DNA of 64,000 bases, taken from JAENVT01 sp031370825. GTDB lineage: Bacteria; Actinomycetota; Acidimicrobiia; Acidimicrobiales; Ilumatobacteraceae. Position numbers and translations under genes: made by a program. This document shows, one piece after another, positions 51,403 to 59,889 of this stretch. The stretch's first letter is position 1. Each line of letters opens with the position of its first letter. The notes under the pieces are model-generated. The model searched no databases, was not told the DNA's origin, and saw only the letters and a list, made by a program, of their open reading frames with translations. Location: positions 1-64,000 of the forward strand of contig JANMRB010000146.1 of assembly GCA_031370825.1 (NCBI GenBank). The letters run 5' to 3'.

Positions 51403-52253
51403 CGCGGACCGATCCTTGCCAAGCCCTCCTGTACCACGGTGACGGCCAACCTGCCGTCGCTCGTGAAGATCGCCCCGCCCGCCAACCCGCGACCGCCGCT
51501 GGTCGACAGCGCCTTCTGGTCGTAGAGGAGCCAGTCGTCGGCGCGGAACGGGCGATGAAACCACATGGCGTGATCGAGGCTGGCCATCTGCATACCCGGG
51601 CTGTCCCACGACAGGCCAAAGGGCAACACCGTCGTGTCGAGCAGGGTCATGTCGCTCGCGTAGGTCACGATGCAGGCGTGCAGCGTTGGATCGTCGGGCA
51701 ACTTCCCGTCGGCGCGCATCCAGACCCGTTGCCCGTCGGCGGGGTTGTCTTGGCGATTGAACGGGTCACGATCCGTGTAGCGAATGTCGATCGGTCTCGG
51801 GCGGTCGAACCACACGCCCATTCGCTCCTTGTACGGTGCCATGCGGGTCTTGAAGTCAGGAAGGGACTCCGGCGCCGGAATGTCGGTCGGCATCGTCAAT
51901 TGATGATCGCCTCCTTCTTCTCGCACGTGGAAGCTGGCCTGGAGATTGAAGATGGCTTTGCCGTGCTGAATCGCCACGACGCGCCGCGTGGTGAAGCTGC
52001 GACCATCGCGGATCCGGTCGACCTCGTACAGGATCGGCAACTGTGGATCGCCTGGACGTAGGAAATAGGCGTGCAATGAGTGGACCCGCCTGCTGGGGTC
52101 GTCGATCGTCCGGGTCGCGGCGACCAGGGCCTGGCCCGCGACTTGACCACCGAACACCCGCTGACGGCTCTCGTCGGGCGAGCGACCACGGAAGATGTTG
52201 ACCTCGATCGCTTCGAGGTCTAGCAGCTTCACAAGATCGTCGAGGGCGGTCAT
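51399..52253 (-). CDS. tesB: Acyl-CoA thioesterase II (TesB family)
   Basis: 284 aa, almost exactly the TesB length, from ATG 52253 after a GGATGAG site. Double hot-dog fold: FGGQVAGQALVAA in the first half, and SLDHAMWFHRPFRADDW with the catalytic Asp in the second, plus YDQKALSTSGGRGL. Hydrolyses medium and long acyl-CoA. Coupled by overlap to the sorbosone-dehydrogenase-like gene, with no obvious pathway link. Confidence 0.95.
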   Translation of the reverse strand: MTALDDLVKLLDLEAIEVNIFRGRSPDESRQRVFGGQVAGQALVAATRTIDDPSRRVHSLHAYFLRPGDPQLPILYEVDRIRDGRSFTTRRVVAIQHGKAIFNLQASFHVREEGGDHQLTMPTDIPAPESLPDFKTRMAPYKERMGVWFDRPRPIDIRYTDRDPFNRQDNPADGQRVWMRADGKLPDDPTLHACIVTYASDMTLLDTTVLPFGLSWDSPGMQMASLDHAMWFHRPFRADDWLLYDQKALSTSGGRGLAGGAIFTSDGRLAVTVVQEGLARIGPR

Positions 52254-52257
52254 GAGC

Positions 52258-53835
52258 TCATCCTTGTCCAGCAGGATCCACCGGGGCGGATCGGCATGTG
52301 CCGGCGTCACGCGGCGCCAGCCGGTAGAGCTGACCACCCGGAACCGTGGTCTCACTAACCAGATCGACGAGGGCGACGAGGTCGGGCCGGCGTTGCTCCG
52401 GGCTGGCGCCGGCGTTCTGAAGGCTGTCGAACCAGGCCAGGTAGGAATGGCCGGAGCACGCCTCTTGCAGCGTTTGTTCGGGGCTGACCGGATAGTGACT
52501 ATTACCCGGTCGTGGCCTGGTGAAACCCATCAATGTCGGCTCGCGGTTCGTGAACCACCACACCCGCTGGGGGTTGTTCGTCATGACCAGCGCATCGTCC
52601 GGAAGTGCATCGATCGCGTCGTACAAGCTCGGGGCGAACTGTGCCTTGTACCCGGCGCCTCCCGGAGCCAGATCGGGGAACCGCACCGCGAACGCCGCAC
52701 CCTGGTACATCCACCACGCAAGCAACCCGGTGCCCGCGAGTGCGACCGTGCGCCTGTTGCAGAAACGGTCGAACGTGACGCTGGCGAGGTAGATCAGCGG
52801 GATCAGCATCGACGACATCACCCGCAGTTCGATGTCGTTAGCCGTGACGATGCGGGCAACGATCGGTACACCGAACGAGGTCGCAGCGAACGCTGCCATG
52901 CCGAGGTCCAGGGTGACGGCTCTTCGGCTCTGCACCGCGAGGCAGATCAGCACGATCATGGCCAGTACGAGCGCAGTGCCGATCCGGACCAGCGCCGTTT
53001 CGGACCAGCTGTCGCCGACCACGATCTGGGCAGTGCCGATCAGCGCCAATCGCACGGTCCGGCTCAGGGGCTCATGGGCGCCACCTTCGAACCGCGGGCC
53101 TAGTGGTTGGCCCGTCTCGATCAAGTTGCGAACGACCCACAAAGAGATGACGCCTACGGCGGCGGCCGCAAACACGCCGAGCGGCTTCATCAGCGCGATC
53201 CGGCCGTCGGTTCGCCATGACGATGCAGCAACCATCACCGCCCCGGTCACGATGAGACCGGCCCCTGCGTAGCGAGTCAGGAAGCCCAGACCGGCGAGGA
53301 GCCCGGCGACAGCCGCGGTTCGGTTGGTCAAGTTGCGCCTGAGGACCACCAACGTCGCAAGGGCGATGGCCGCGTAGGTAGCTTCGCTCCAGACCACCGA
53401 CGCCATGTGCACGAAACCTTCGCTGGCACCGAACGCCAGCGCCCCGGCCAGAGCGACGATTGGCCGAACACGGCGGTGGAGCAGCAGGCCCGTCAGCGCG
53501 CTGCCCGCGGCAATGGAGACCATGCCGACAACCGTCGCCCACGCCAAGCTTCGGCCTCCGGGTGACAGCAGCAGGGGATAGACGGGACCGAACACGGCGA
53601 GGGGCTTGCCGGTGAAGTCGGTCAATCCATGCCCGGAGCGAACGTGCTGGGCGGCCGACAGGTACGTGATCGAGTCCGGCGAGAGAAGCGGATCGTGTCG
53701 GGTAGCGATCAGAACCAGCGCCGCCGCCGCCACCACTGGCGCGATGAGCAACGTCCACGTCGGCGGGCGCCACCCCGGGGTCGCGGCGACTTCCTCGTCC
53801 CCGAAGCTCAGCGGACCGATCGCGGCTTGTGACAC
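52258..53835 (-). CDS. Polytopic membrane protein, glycosyltransferase-39-like
   Basis: About 525 aa from GTG 53835, chosen because CATAAT ends 6 nt upstream and because a divergent promoter for the methyltransferase lies there. About ten hydrophobic spans, an early periplasmic loop PDSITYLSAAQHVRSGHG that resembles the Asp-bearing first loop of GT-C/PMT-type enzymes, and a soluble C-terminal segment from about residue 400. Probably transfers sugars from a lipid carrier, though no donor motif proves it. Confidence 0.75.
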   Translation of the reverse strand: MSQAAIGPLSFGDEEVAATPGWRPPTWTLLIAPVVAAAALVLIATRHDPLLSPDSITYLSAAQHVRSGHGLTDFTGKPLAVFGPVYPLLLSPGGRSLAWATVVGMVSIAAGSALTGLLLHRRVRPIVALAGALAFGASEGFVHMASVVWSEATYAAIALATLVVLRRNLTNRTAAVAGLLAGLGFLTRYAGAGLIVTGAVMVAASSWRTDGRIALMKPLGVFAAAAVGVISLWVVRNLIETGQPLGPRFEGGAHEPLSRTVRLALIGTAQIVVGDSWSETALVRIGTALVLAMIVLICLAVQSRRAVTLDLGMAAFAATSFGVPIVARIVTANDIELRVMSSMLIPLIYLASVTFDRFCNRRTVALAGTGLLAWWMYQGAAFAVRFPDLAPGGAGYKAQFAPSLYDAIDALPDDALVMTNNPQRVWWFTNREPTLMGFTRPRPGNSHYPVSPEQTLQEACSGHSYLAWFDSLQNAGASPEQRRPDLVALVDLVSETTVPGGQLYRLAPRDAGTCRSAPVDPAGQG

Positions 53836-53841
53836 ACGCCG

Positions 53842-53847
53842 ATTATG
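53842..53847 (-). promoter_or_regulatory. -10 element (CATAAT) for the GT-C-like gene
   Basis: CATAAT on the minus strand ends 6 nt before GTG 53835. It overlaps the opposite-strand -10 of the methyltransferase gene by four bases. Confidence 0.45.
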
Positions 53848-53849
53848 GT
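53844..53849 (+). promoter_or_regulatory. -10 element (TATGGT) for the methyltransferase
   Basis: TATGGT ends 7 nt before ATG 53857 and selects that start over the ATG at 53845, which would lie inside the promoter. Confidence 0.45.
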
Positions 53850-53856
53850 GCGCGCC

Positions 53857-54498
53857 ATGCCCCCGGCACCCCTCAGCCCGGCTTTGCGAGAGCGGGCGAT
53901 CGCAGCGAAGGGTTTCATGCCGGCTGACGAAGGTGACGCGCTGTACGACGCAGCACTCACCGCTGCACGTGCGGTCGACGGTCCGATGGTCGAGATCGGT
54001 TCGTATTGCGGCCGCTCGACAGTATGGCTCGGTGCGGCGGCCCGAGCGGCGGGCACGGTCCTTTTCGCCGTCGATCATCATCGTGGCAGCGAAGAGAACC
54101 AGGCGGGTTGGGAGCACCACGATCCGTCGGTTGTCGATCCCCGCACCGGCAAGATGGACACCTTGCCGGTGTTCCGCGGCACGATCGACGACGCCGGACT
54201 GGAGGACGTGGTCATCGCCGTCGTGGGGCAGTCGCGAGTGGTCGCTCGCCACTGGTCGACCCCATTGTCGTTCCTGTTCGTAGACGGCGGCCACGGTGAG
54301 GTACCTGCTCGTCTCGACTACGAAGGATGGTCGACACACGTGGCTCCAGGCGGAACGCTTGCGGTTCACGATGTGTTTGCCGACCCTGCCGACGGTGGCC
54401 GTCCGCCATACGAGCAGATCTACCTTCCGGCATTGCGTAGCGGCCGATTCACCGAGATCGGTGCAACCGGCAGCCTGCGGCTCCTACGCCGCACCTAG
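53857..54498 (+). CDS. Class I SAM-dependent methyltransferase (Methyltransf_24 type)
   Basis: 213 aa from ATG 53857 (MPPAPLSPAL). SAM-binding MVEIGSYCGRSTVWLGAA, acidic FAVDHH at the end of beta-2, and FLFVDGGHGE with GGTLAVHDVF are typical of the CmcI/Methyltransf_24 group that methylates small molecules or sugars. Divergent from the membrane glycosyltransferase-like gene with a 21-nt gap, so possibly jointly controlled. Confidence 0.85.
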   Translation: MPPAPLSPALRERAIAAKGFMPADEGDALYDAALTAARAVDGPMVEIGSYCGRSTVWLGAAARAAGTVLFAVDHHRGSEENQAGWEHHDPSVVDPRTGKMDTLPVFRGTIDDAGLEDVVIAVVGQSRVVARHWSTPLSFLFVDGGHGEVPARLDYEGWSTHVAPGGTLAVHDVFADPADGGRPPYEQIYLPALRSGRFTEIGATGSLRLLRRT

Positions 54499-54843
54499 CC
54501 AACTGCCGACGACAACTTCTCGAGGGTTTGCCACGCACGCGCGACGTTTGCGAACCACGATCGCCGGTTCCTCGACTTCTACGCCCCCGCCTGATTCACA
54601 ATCGCACGCGCCCTGGGGAGTGCGCGATATCGTCTAACGACAGATATGGCGCGATCGATCGTTCCGCCCGGCGCCGTCGCGCAGGTGCCGACCCACGCAG
54701 ATCGACGCAGTTCTGTGCGTGCTCGCCTACGTCGTACCGGGGCGCCGACGTTCGCTGAGCACACCACGGCGGATGGCGCGCCGTATCCCTGACCCGTCGG
54801 GCAGCGGCTAGCGTCCGTCGGCATAAACCTGCTGGCCCGTCGC
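54499..54843. other. 345-bp intergenic region without a convincing gene
   Basis: No frame shows family resemblance. A TAGCGT box at 54809-54814 with GCTAGCGTCCGTCG around it probably promotes the downstream gene, leaving a leader of about 25 nt. A 47-codon plus-strand frame (from about 54645) was seen but is not credible. Confidence 0.6.
54809..54814 (+). promoter_or_regulatory. -10 element (TAGCGT) upstream of the SCO6745-family gene
   Basis: TAGCGT lies in the 14-nt string also seen before the epimerase at 44.7 kb. Here the ATG is 29 nt further, so the transcript would have a short leader. Confidence 0.35.
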
Positions 54844-55650
54844 ATGTTCGAGCTCGTCGAGCCGATCGGGGTCATCCCCTACTCAGCGGACGAGCCCAAC
54901 GAGGCGATGTTCGCTCTCGGGTTCACGAACTACTGGGACACCTACTTCGCCGGCCGAGCCGCACCCCTCGGTGCCTCCGTCCCAGCAGACGTGGTCCACG
55001 CGCTCTTCTACAACTTTGCGCCGGGCGAGGTCGCCCGCCACATCCCGAAGGTCTGGGGCACGACCACGCCGGAGGCGGCAATCCTCACCCGCCAGCAGGG
55101 CTGCGCGGCGGCCCTGCGTCGGATCCTCGGTAGCCTCGTCGACGCACCGGGGTTCGCCCGAGGGGTGGAGCTGCTGACGAAGGCCGCGACGAGTGCGCCC
55201 CTCGAGGGACGACCGATGTACGCCGCGTTGCGGACGCTCCCCACCCCCGAGGAACCCGTGACCCAGCTCTTCCACGCGGCCTCGCTGCTGCGTGAGCACC
55301 GTAGTGACGGGCACATCGCGGCCCTGATGACCGAGGGCACCGGCGGCCTCGAGGCACACGTCCTCGTCGCCCTCGAGATGGGCATGCCGGCGGAGGGGTT
55401 CGGCCGGATCCACCACCTCGGCTCGCCGCAGCTCGTCGCGCTCGTCGACGGGATGAAGGCCCGCGGTCTCGTCGACGAGGACGGTGGGTTCACCTCCGCG
55501 GGCCGGGAGTCCAAGCAGCGCATCGAGGCGCTCACCGACGACCTTGCCGTGGCGCCGTACGAATGCCTCGCGCCGGCCGAGGTCGAGGAGCTGATCGCGG
55601 CCCTGGAACCCATCGCCGAGCTGCTCATCGCCGCTCAGGACTGGGGCTGA
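54844..55650 (+). CDS. SCO6745-family (SalK-like) winged-helix-type protein
   Basis: 268 aa. The N-terminal half contains the FELVEPIGVIPYS and NYWDTYFAGRAAPLG motifs characteristic of the actinobacterial SCO6745 family, and the C-terminal half resembles a MarR-like helix-turn-helix region (QLVALVDGMKARGLVDEDGGFT). Possible DNA or ligand binding; no biochemical role known. It is GC-richer than its neighbours and lies in a gene-poor patch, so horizontal origin is possible. Confidence 0.8.
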   Translation: MFELVEPIGVIPYSADEPNEAMFALGFTNYWDTYFAGRAAPLGASVPADVVHALFYNFAPGEVARHIPKVWGTTTPEAAILTRQQGCAAALRRILGSLVDAPGFARGVELLTKAATSAPLEGRPMYAALRTLPTPEEPVTQLFHAASLLREHRSDGHIAALMTEGTGGLEAHVLVALEMGMPAEGFGRIHHLGSPQLVALVDGMKARGLVDEDGGFTSAGRESKQRIEALTDDLAVAPYECLAPAEVEELIAALEPIAELLIAAQDWG

Positions 55651-55925
55651 GCCTTCCGACGCCGACCCCCGGTTGACACGAAGAATCGGTGTCCTCCCCC
55701 CGGGCCAGGCCTCAGTAGCAGCTCGTCGGGTCGGCACCTCCAGAAGTCCGCAAGGGAGTACACCCGCCCGACCCGTTCGGCAACGGTTGGTGATCGCTCT
55801 CGCAAACTAGGCCAGTACCTGCCGAGCGCGCGAGTACCGATCGGCAGGTATTCCGGTGATCTGGGGCCCGACTCTCCCGGGTTCCGGGAACGTTGGTCAC
55901 CCACACCGCCCGTAAGGCCTGTTCG
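55651..55925. other. Intergenic region, no gene seen
   Basis: 275 bp between the SCO6745-family gene and the DinB relic. No frame has coding character and no clear terminator was found. Confidence 0.5.
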
Positions 55926-56484
55926 TCAGCGGCGGAGATCCTGGCGGGCGATGCCGCGGCGGACGTCGAGCAGATGGTGCTCGGCATCGTGCAGTGCGTG
56001 TCGGATGACGGCGGTCGTGTTGATCACCTGATCTTTGGAGTAGACAGCGATCACGACCTGCTCTTCAGGTGTGAGCGACTCGGCGACGGCCGCCATCGAC
56101 CTGGCTACGGCACCGAGCGACTCGAGGGTGTCGGCGATGTCGAATCGGTCGCAATCGTGCGTGTCGTGCTCGAAGACACCGGGGAGGTGAATCCTCCGAC
56201 AGCTCATCCCAGTCAGGCGAGCGGCCCGCCGCGAAGACACGGGCACCCCACTCGATACTGGCGATGGCATTGATTACGTGCTGCGCGTACTCCACGGCGC
56301 ACCACGTGTCGGGTTCGGGGCGCGCTCGAAGCCGCTCCTCATCCTGCGACATCACCTCCGACCATCGGTCGGGGAGAGCGCGAATTCGAGCGACCGCGGC
56401 GGACAGGTCGAGCGTGCCGCCGTGGAACCCGCACTCGTCACAGATCTCGTGGAAGTCGCTGCCAACAGAAAGGATCCGGTACAC
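55926..56484 (-). pseudogene. DinB-superfamily protein, frameshifted
   Basis: From GTG 56484 the first frame reads CDECGFHGGTLDLSAAV, RWSEVMS, WCAVEYAQHVINAIA and RSPDWDELS, a DinB/maleylpyruvate-isomerase-like N-terminal half with a leading Cys-x2-Cys. Near 56185-56200 homology moves to another frame: VFEHDTHDCDRFDIADTLE, VVIAVYSKDQVINTT and ALHDAEHHLLDVRRGI, ending at 55926. One insertion or deletion would restore a protein of about 185 aa. Either a true pseudogene or an assembly error. Metal-dependent DinB enzymes often use mycothiol or similar thiols in Actinobacteria. Confidence 0.8.
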
Positions 56485-56510
56485 GCTGCCAGTATGGCTC
56501 GGTCGTCCGC

Positions 56511-56651
56511 GTGCCTGAAGCGGAACCCAACGGCTACCGAGCAGAGCTACAGATCGGCGCTAGTTCTGGCGTGATACGAGAGATCCTGAGCGACGCCGTC
56601 CGGGAGGCGCTCGACCAGGCCTTCGCCACGTTCAACGTGGTCAACGCGTAG
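56511..56651 (+). CDS. Possible small protein of 46 aa
   Basis: GTG 56511 to TAG 56651. The product has a helix-prone C-terminal half (GVIREILSDAVREALDQAF) with regular hydrophobic spacing and no low-complexity, more protein-like than chance, but it has no ribosome-binding site and no recognised relative. Divergent from the DinB relic. Could be the remnant of a longer gene. Confidence 0.3.
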   Translation: MPEAEPNGYRAELQIGASSGVIREILSDAVREALDQAFATFNVVNA

Positions 56652-56664
56652 CGCGCTGGTCGGG

Positions 56665-56694
56665 GATCGGCGTCACGCCACCGTGACGCCGATC
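56665..56694. terminator. Perfect 13-bp hairpin at the 3' end of the 56.7-kb gene
   Basis: Arms 56665-56677 and 56682-56694 are exact inverse complements (GATCGGCGTCACG) around a 4-nt loop. The right arm ends in the stop codon of the minus-strand gene. No T-tract, so it is a likely 3'-end stabiliser or Rho-type terminator. Confidence 0.5.
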
Positions 56695-57403
56695 ATTCGA
56701 ACTCGATCGCCTTCTGCGAGAACTCGCGCACGGCGGCCTTGAATGCTGCTTCGTCGGGGCTGCCGCTGACCGTCATGCTCCCGCGGCTGGCAAAGCCGCC
56801 TCGGGCATCCATGTTGACGCGCCCGGTGGGTTGATTGCCGCTCGGTTGGAGACCGTTGGCGGCCTCGACGGCGCGCTTCCACGGTTCGTAGTTGTCGTCG
56901 CCGATCACCACGTAGCCGCCCGATTGCCAGAACGACGTGGCGTTGCCGGCCTCGAGGTTCTTGAGGATCGCCTCGTTCCACGCCTGCAGCTGCGTCCAGT
57001 CGATCTGGTCGAGCGGCATCTCGGCCGCCGTCAGCTCAGGATTCAACTGTGATTCGAGGGTGGTGACGCCTTCCTGTACCTTCTCCCAGACGGCGTCGTT
57101 CAGGTCGCGCACCATGCGTTTCAGGATCTGCGGTGTGTGCGCCGATCCGGGCATCTCGCCGTCGGAGTCGTTCTCGTAGGCGTGGCCGAACTCGATCATG
57201 TGGCCGAGCCCGAGCGCGTTCCAGTCGACTTCATAGGTCGTCCCGGACCCGAACTGCTGCTCGATCTCCGCGAACGTCGTGTCCTCGGTGATGTCGCCGG
57301 CGCGGACCGCACGGCAGTACGCCACAGCGCCGGTGAGGTCCGGCCGGTAATACGACAGCGTTCCCCACGCCTCGTCGTCAACGAGCACGTCGTCGGGCGT
57401 CAT
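56693..57403 (-). CDS. Hypothetical protein, 236 aa
   Basis: From ATG 57403 after GGAAGGGGA. Soluble, acidic, no signal peptide or span. Visible features are WGTLSYYRPDLTGAVAYCRA, a GHMIEFGHAYEN stretch, an AWNEAILKNLEAGNATSFW helix and a C-terminal domain with RGSMTVSGSPDEAAFKAAV. I do not recognise a family. It stands alone next to degraded genes and might belong to a mobile or recently acquired patch. Confidence 0.65.
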   Translation of the reverse strand: MTPDDVLVDDEAWGTLSYYRPDLTGAVAYCRAVRAGDITEDTTFAEIEQQFGSGTTYEVDWNALGLGHMIEFGHAYENDSDGEMPGSAHTPQILKRMVRDLNDAVWEKVQEGVTTLESQLNPELTAAEMPLDQIDWTQLQAWNEAILKNLEAGNATSFWQSGGYVVIGDDNYEPWKRAVEAANGLQPSGNQPTGRVNMDARGGFASRGSMTVSGSPDEAAFKAAVREFSQKAIEFE

Positions 57404-57899
57404 CTCGTCCCCTTCCGGAGTGTCGCCAGGTGGTCGACCCACCATACAACCCCGTCAAGGACGGGTTGCCCGAATCTTCAGCGCGCAGTGCCCACGACGG
57501 CGTCGTTCCGCAGCTCGTCAGCGTGCTCCTTCGCCCGAGCGAGTCTGACGTTTATCACTCGATCAGCTCGGGCATCGGCTGCGGCGACATCAGTCGGCGT
57601 TTCTGCCATCAGTCCGCGAGAGGACGACGAGGCCGACGCAGGCCACGCCGACGGGTGCAGAGTTCCGCCTAGAGCCGCATGCCTCCGCGACGAACTGAAC
57701 GAATCCTGCGGTACACCCGAGCAGATTGCCCTGATATGGCGCTGCCACGCAACCGTCGCCCGATGAGATCGGACAGCGCAGCACGACGACCGAGCCGCTC
57801 AATTCGCAACCTGTCGGCTCTCAGGCCGTTCTGACGTGTCGCACACCTCTCTATCAAGTGCAATTACGTCGCGGCAGGCTGTGACACGGTCCCGAAGTC
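57404..57899. other. 496-bp region with at most one tiny gene
   Basis: No frame over 60 codons looks genuine. The only candidate is the 43-codon minus-strand frame at 57478-57609. The rest appears non-coding; no repeat, tRNA or strong terminator was recognised. Confidence 0.5.
57478..57609 (-). CDS. Possible small protein of 43 aa
   Basis: ATG 57609 to TGA 57478. The product is Ala-rich with a charged amphipathic helix, DRVINVRLARAKEHADELR, and ends NDAVVGTAR. That composition looks protein-like and could be a fragment of a longer helical protein, but there is no clear ribosome-binding site or homologue known to me. Confidence 0.3.
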   Translation of the reverse strand: MAETPTDVAAADARADRVINVRLARAKEHADELRNDAVVGTAR

Positions 57900-59417
57900 C
57901 TAGCCGAACTTGACGCCTTGGGCCAGGGGGAGCTCGTTCGAGTAGTTGATCGTGTTGGTCGCCCGGCGCATGTAGGCCTTCCACGCATCGCTGCCGCTCT
58001 CGCGTCCTCCGCCTGTCGCCTTTTCTCCACCGAAGGCCCCACCGATCTCGGCGCCGCTGGGACCGATGTTGACGTTTGCAATTCCACAGTCGCTTCCGTC
58101 AGCCGCGCAGAATCGCTCGGCCTCGCGTACGTCCGTGGTGAAGATGCTGCTGGCCAGCCCCTGGGGTACCCCGTTCTGCAACGCCATCGCCTCGTCGAAC
58201 TCGTCATACGACAGCACGTAGAGCAGGGGAGCGAACGTCTCGGTGGCGACGATTTCGGTTTGCGCGGGCATCGTCACGATCGCGGGCCGCACGTACGCCG
58301 CGTCGGGAGCGTCTTGCGCCAACAGCCTTTCGCCGCCAACCGTCACCTTACCCCCATCGGCGCACGCTGTCTCGATCGCCGCCTGCATGCGATCGAGCGC
58401 AGTCGCGGTGATCAGTGGACCGACCAACGTTCCCGCGTCGAGCGGGCTCCCAACTGGCAGCGTTGCGTATGCGGCCGACATCCGTTCGACAACTTCGTCG
58501 ACACGCGATCTGTGAACGATCGCCCGGCGTAGCGAGGTGCAACGTTGCCCAGCTGTACCTGCTGCCGCAAAGGTCATTCCGCGCACGACCAACTCGATAT
58601 CGGCCGAGGGCGCAACGATCGCCGCGTTGTTGCCGCCGAGCTCGAGGATGCTGCGTCCGAAGCGCGCGGCGACCACTCCGGCCACCTGTTGACCCATGCG
58701 CGTCGACCCCGTCGCGCTGATCAGCGGAACTCCAGTGTGGGCGACCAGAGCAGAGCCAGTGTCGGCGCCACCGAGCAGGACCTGACTGAGGTGTGCAGGT
58801 GCCCCGACCGAGGCGGCGGCCTGATCGAACAGAGCGCTCGTGGCCATCGCCGTCAGCGGAGTGAGGTCACTCGGCTTCCAGATGACCGGGTTGCCGCATA
58901 CAACTGCAAGCGCCGCGTTCCAGCTCCACACGGCGACGGGGAAGTTGAACGCGGTGATCACGCCTGTCGGGCCGAGTGGGTGCCACTGCTCCATCAACCG
59001 GTGCCCTGGCCGTTCGCTCGCGATCGTGAGGCCGTGCAACTGCCGGCTGAGACCGACGGCGAAATCGCAGATGTCGATCATCTCCTGCACCTCGCCGAGC
59101 GCTTCGCTCTCGATCTTGCCGACCTCGATCTGCACCAGACGGCCGAGGTCGGCCTTGTGCGTGCGCAGCAGCGATGCGAACAGGCGGATCAACTCGCCCC
59201 GCAGCGGCCCGGGCGTCGTCCGCCACGTGTGGAACGCGGTGGTCGCCTGGGCGACTGCCTGATCGACCGAGGTGGGTGCGTCGACACTCCCCAGGGTCGT
59301 GCCGGTCACCGGACTACGCGCCGCGTACGCTCCGCCTGTGGTGAGGCCGGGAGCGCCGCACGCGCGCAACGCGGCGTCGGCAAGTTCGGTGAGAGAGGTC
59401 TGGTTCGGCAGTGTCAC
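57900..59417 (-). CDS. Aldehyde dehydrogenase, ALDH7-type (piperideine-6-carboxylate/aminoadipate semialdehyde dehydrogenase-like)
   Basis: 505 aa from GTG 59417 after GGGTGAC (ATG 59447 is the alternative). Catalytic Cys293 in GQRCTSLRR, general base Glu259 in ILELGGNNAA, and Asn158 in TAFNFPVAVW. The sequence pattern NNAAIV, NIGPSGAEIGGAFGGEKATGGG, AWKAYMRR is typical of ALDH7/AmaB enzymes in lysine breakdown, which oxidise an aminoadipate semialdehyde with NAD. No lysine pathway neighbours are in the window. Confidence 0.93.
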   Translation of the reverse strand: MTLPNQTSLTELADAALRACGAPGLTTGGAYAARSPVTGTTLGSVDAPTSVDQAVAQATTAFHTWRTTPGPLRGELIRLFASLLRTHKADLGRLVQIEVGKIESEALGEVQEMIDICDFAVGLSRQLHGLTIASERPGHRLMEQWHPLGPTGVITAFNFPVAVWSWNAALAVVCGNPVIWKPSDLTPLTAMATSALFDQAAASVGAPAHLSQVLLGGADTGSALVAHTGVPLISATGSTRMGQQVAGVVAARFGRSILELGGNNAAIVAPSADIELVVRGMTFAAAGTAGQRCTSLRRAIVHRSRVDEVVERMSAAYATLPVGSPLDAGTLVGPLITATALDRMQAAIETACADGGKVTVGGERLLAQDAPDAAYVRPAIVTMPAQTEIVATETFAPLLYVLSYDEFDEAMALQNGVPQGLASSIFTTDVREAERFCAADGSDCGIANVNIGPSGAEIGGAFGGEKATGGGRESGSDAWKAYMRRATNTINYSNELPLAQGVKFG

Positions 59418-59496
59418 GTCACCCAGGATGCCACGGTCCGATCCCATTCGATACCGGTGATGAGCTCGTCACACGGGGACGCGGGCGCCGAGTCGG

Positions 59497-59502
59497 TACG
59501 GT
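59497..59502 (+). promoter_or_regulatory. -10 element (TACGGT) for the 59.5-kb gene
   Basis: TACGGT ends 6 nt before GTG 59509, with no Shine-Dalgarno sequence. Confidence 0.45.
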
Positions 59503-59508
59503 GGCGGT

Positions 59509-59841
59509 GTGAGTTTCGCTCAGCAGGGTCCGCCGGCGTCCGCCAAGCAGGTTGCATACATCCAGGCACTGATGCGCAAGGCCGGTTACGACGATTTCCG
59601 TTCGGCTCGCACCGAGTATCGCCTGACTCCTCGCCAGGCACGCGGAAAGTTCACCAAGAACGAGGCATCAGCGATGATCGATCGGTTGACCTCCGCCGAC
59701 GATGACAACCCGACCGTCTCGGTCAGCGAGGAGCCCGAAAGTCTCGACTCGGCACAGGCTTTGCTGATCCGAGGGTTTCCCGCCGACGTGTTGGCGGATG
59801 AACTGCGTCGTCGAGGCTGGACCGTCGGCGAACCGAAGTAG
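59509..59841 (+). CDS. Conserved hypothetical protein, 110 aa
   Basis: From GTG 59509. N-terminal half SAKQVAYIQALMRKAGYDDF and TPRQARGKFTKNEASAMIDRL is a small helical, basic domain that looks nucleic-acid-binding (a DUF3072-like or SAP-like feel); C-terminal part is acidic then ends DVLADELRRRGWTVGEPK. No targeting signal. Divergent from the ALDH gene and convergent with the toroid gene. Function unknown. Confidence 0.72.
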   Translation: MSFAQQGPPASAKQVAYIQALMRKAGYDDFRSARTEYRLTPRQARGKFTKNEASAMIDRLTSADDDNPTVSVSEEPESLDSAQALLIRGFPADVLADELRRRGWTVGEPK

Positions 59842-59889
59842 GTCGACCGACCACCTTGTCGATGTCTGGCTTGTCGATGTCTGGCGGTA

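Noticed and set aside
54645..54790. 47-codon plus-strand frame in the 54.5-kb gap
   Set aside because: No ribosome-binding site, Arg/Ala-rich random composition, no continuity with neighbours.
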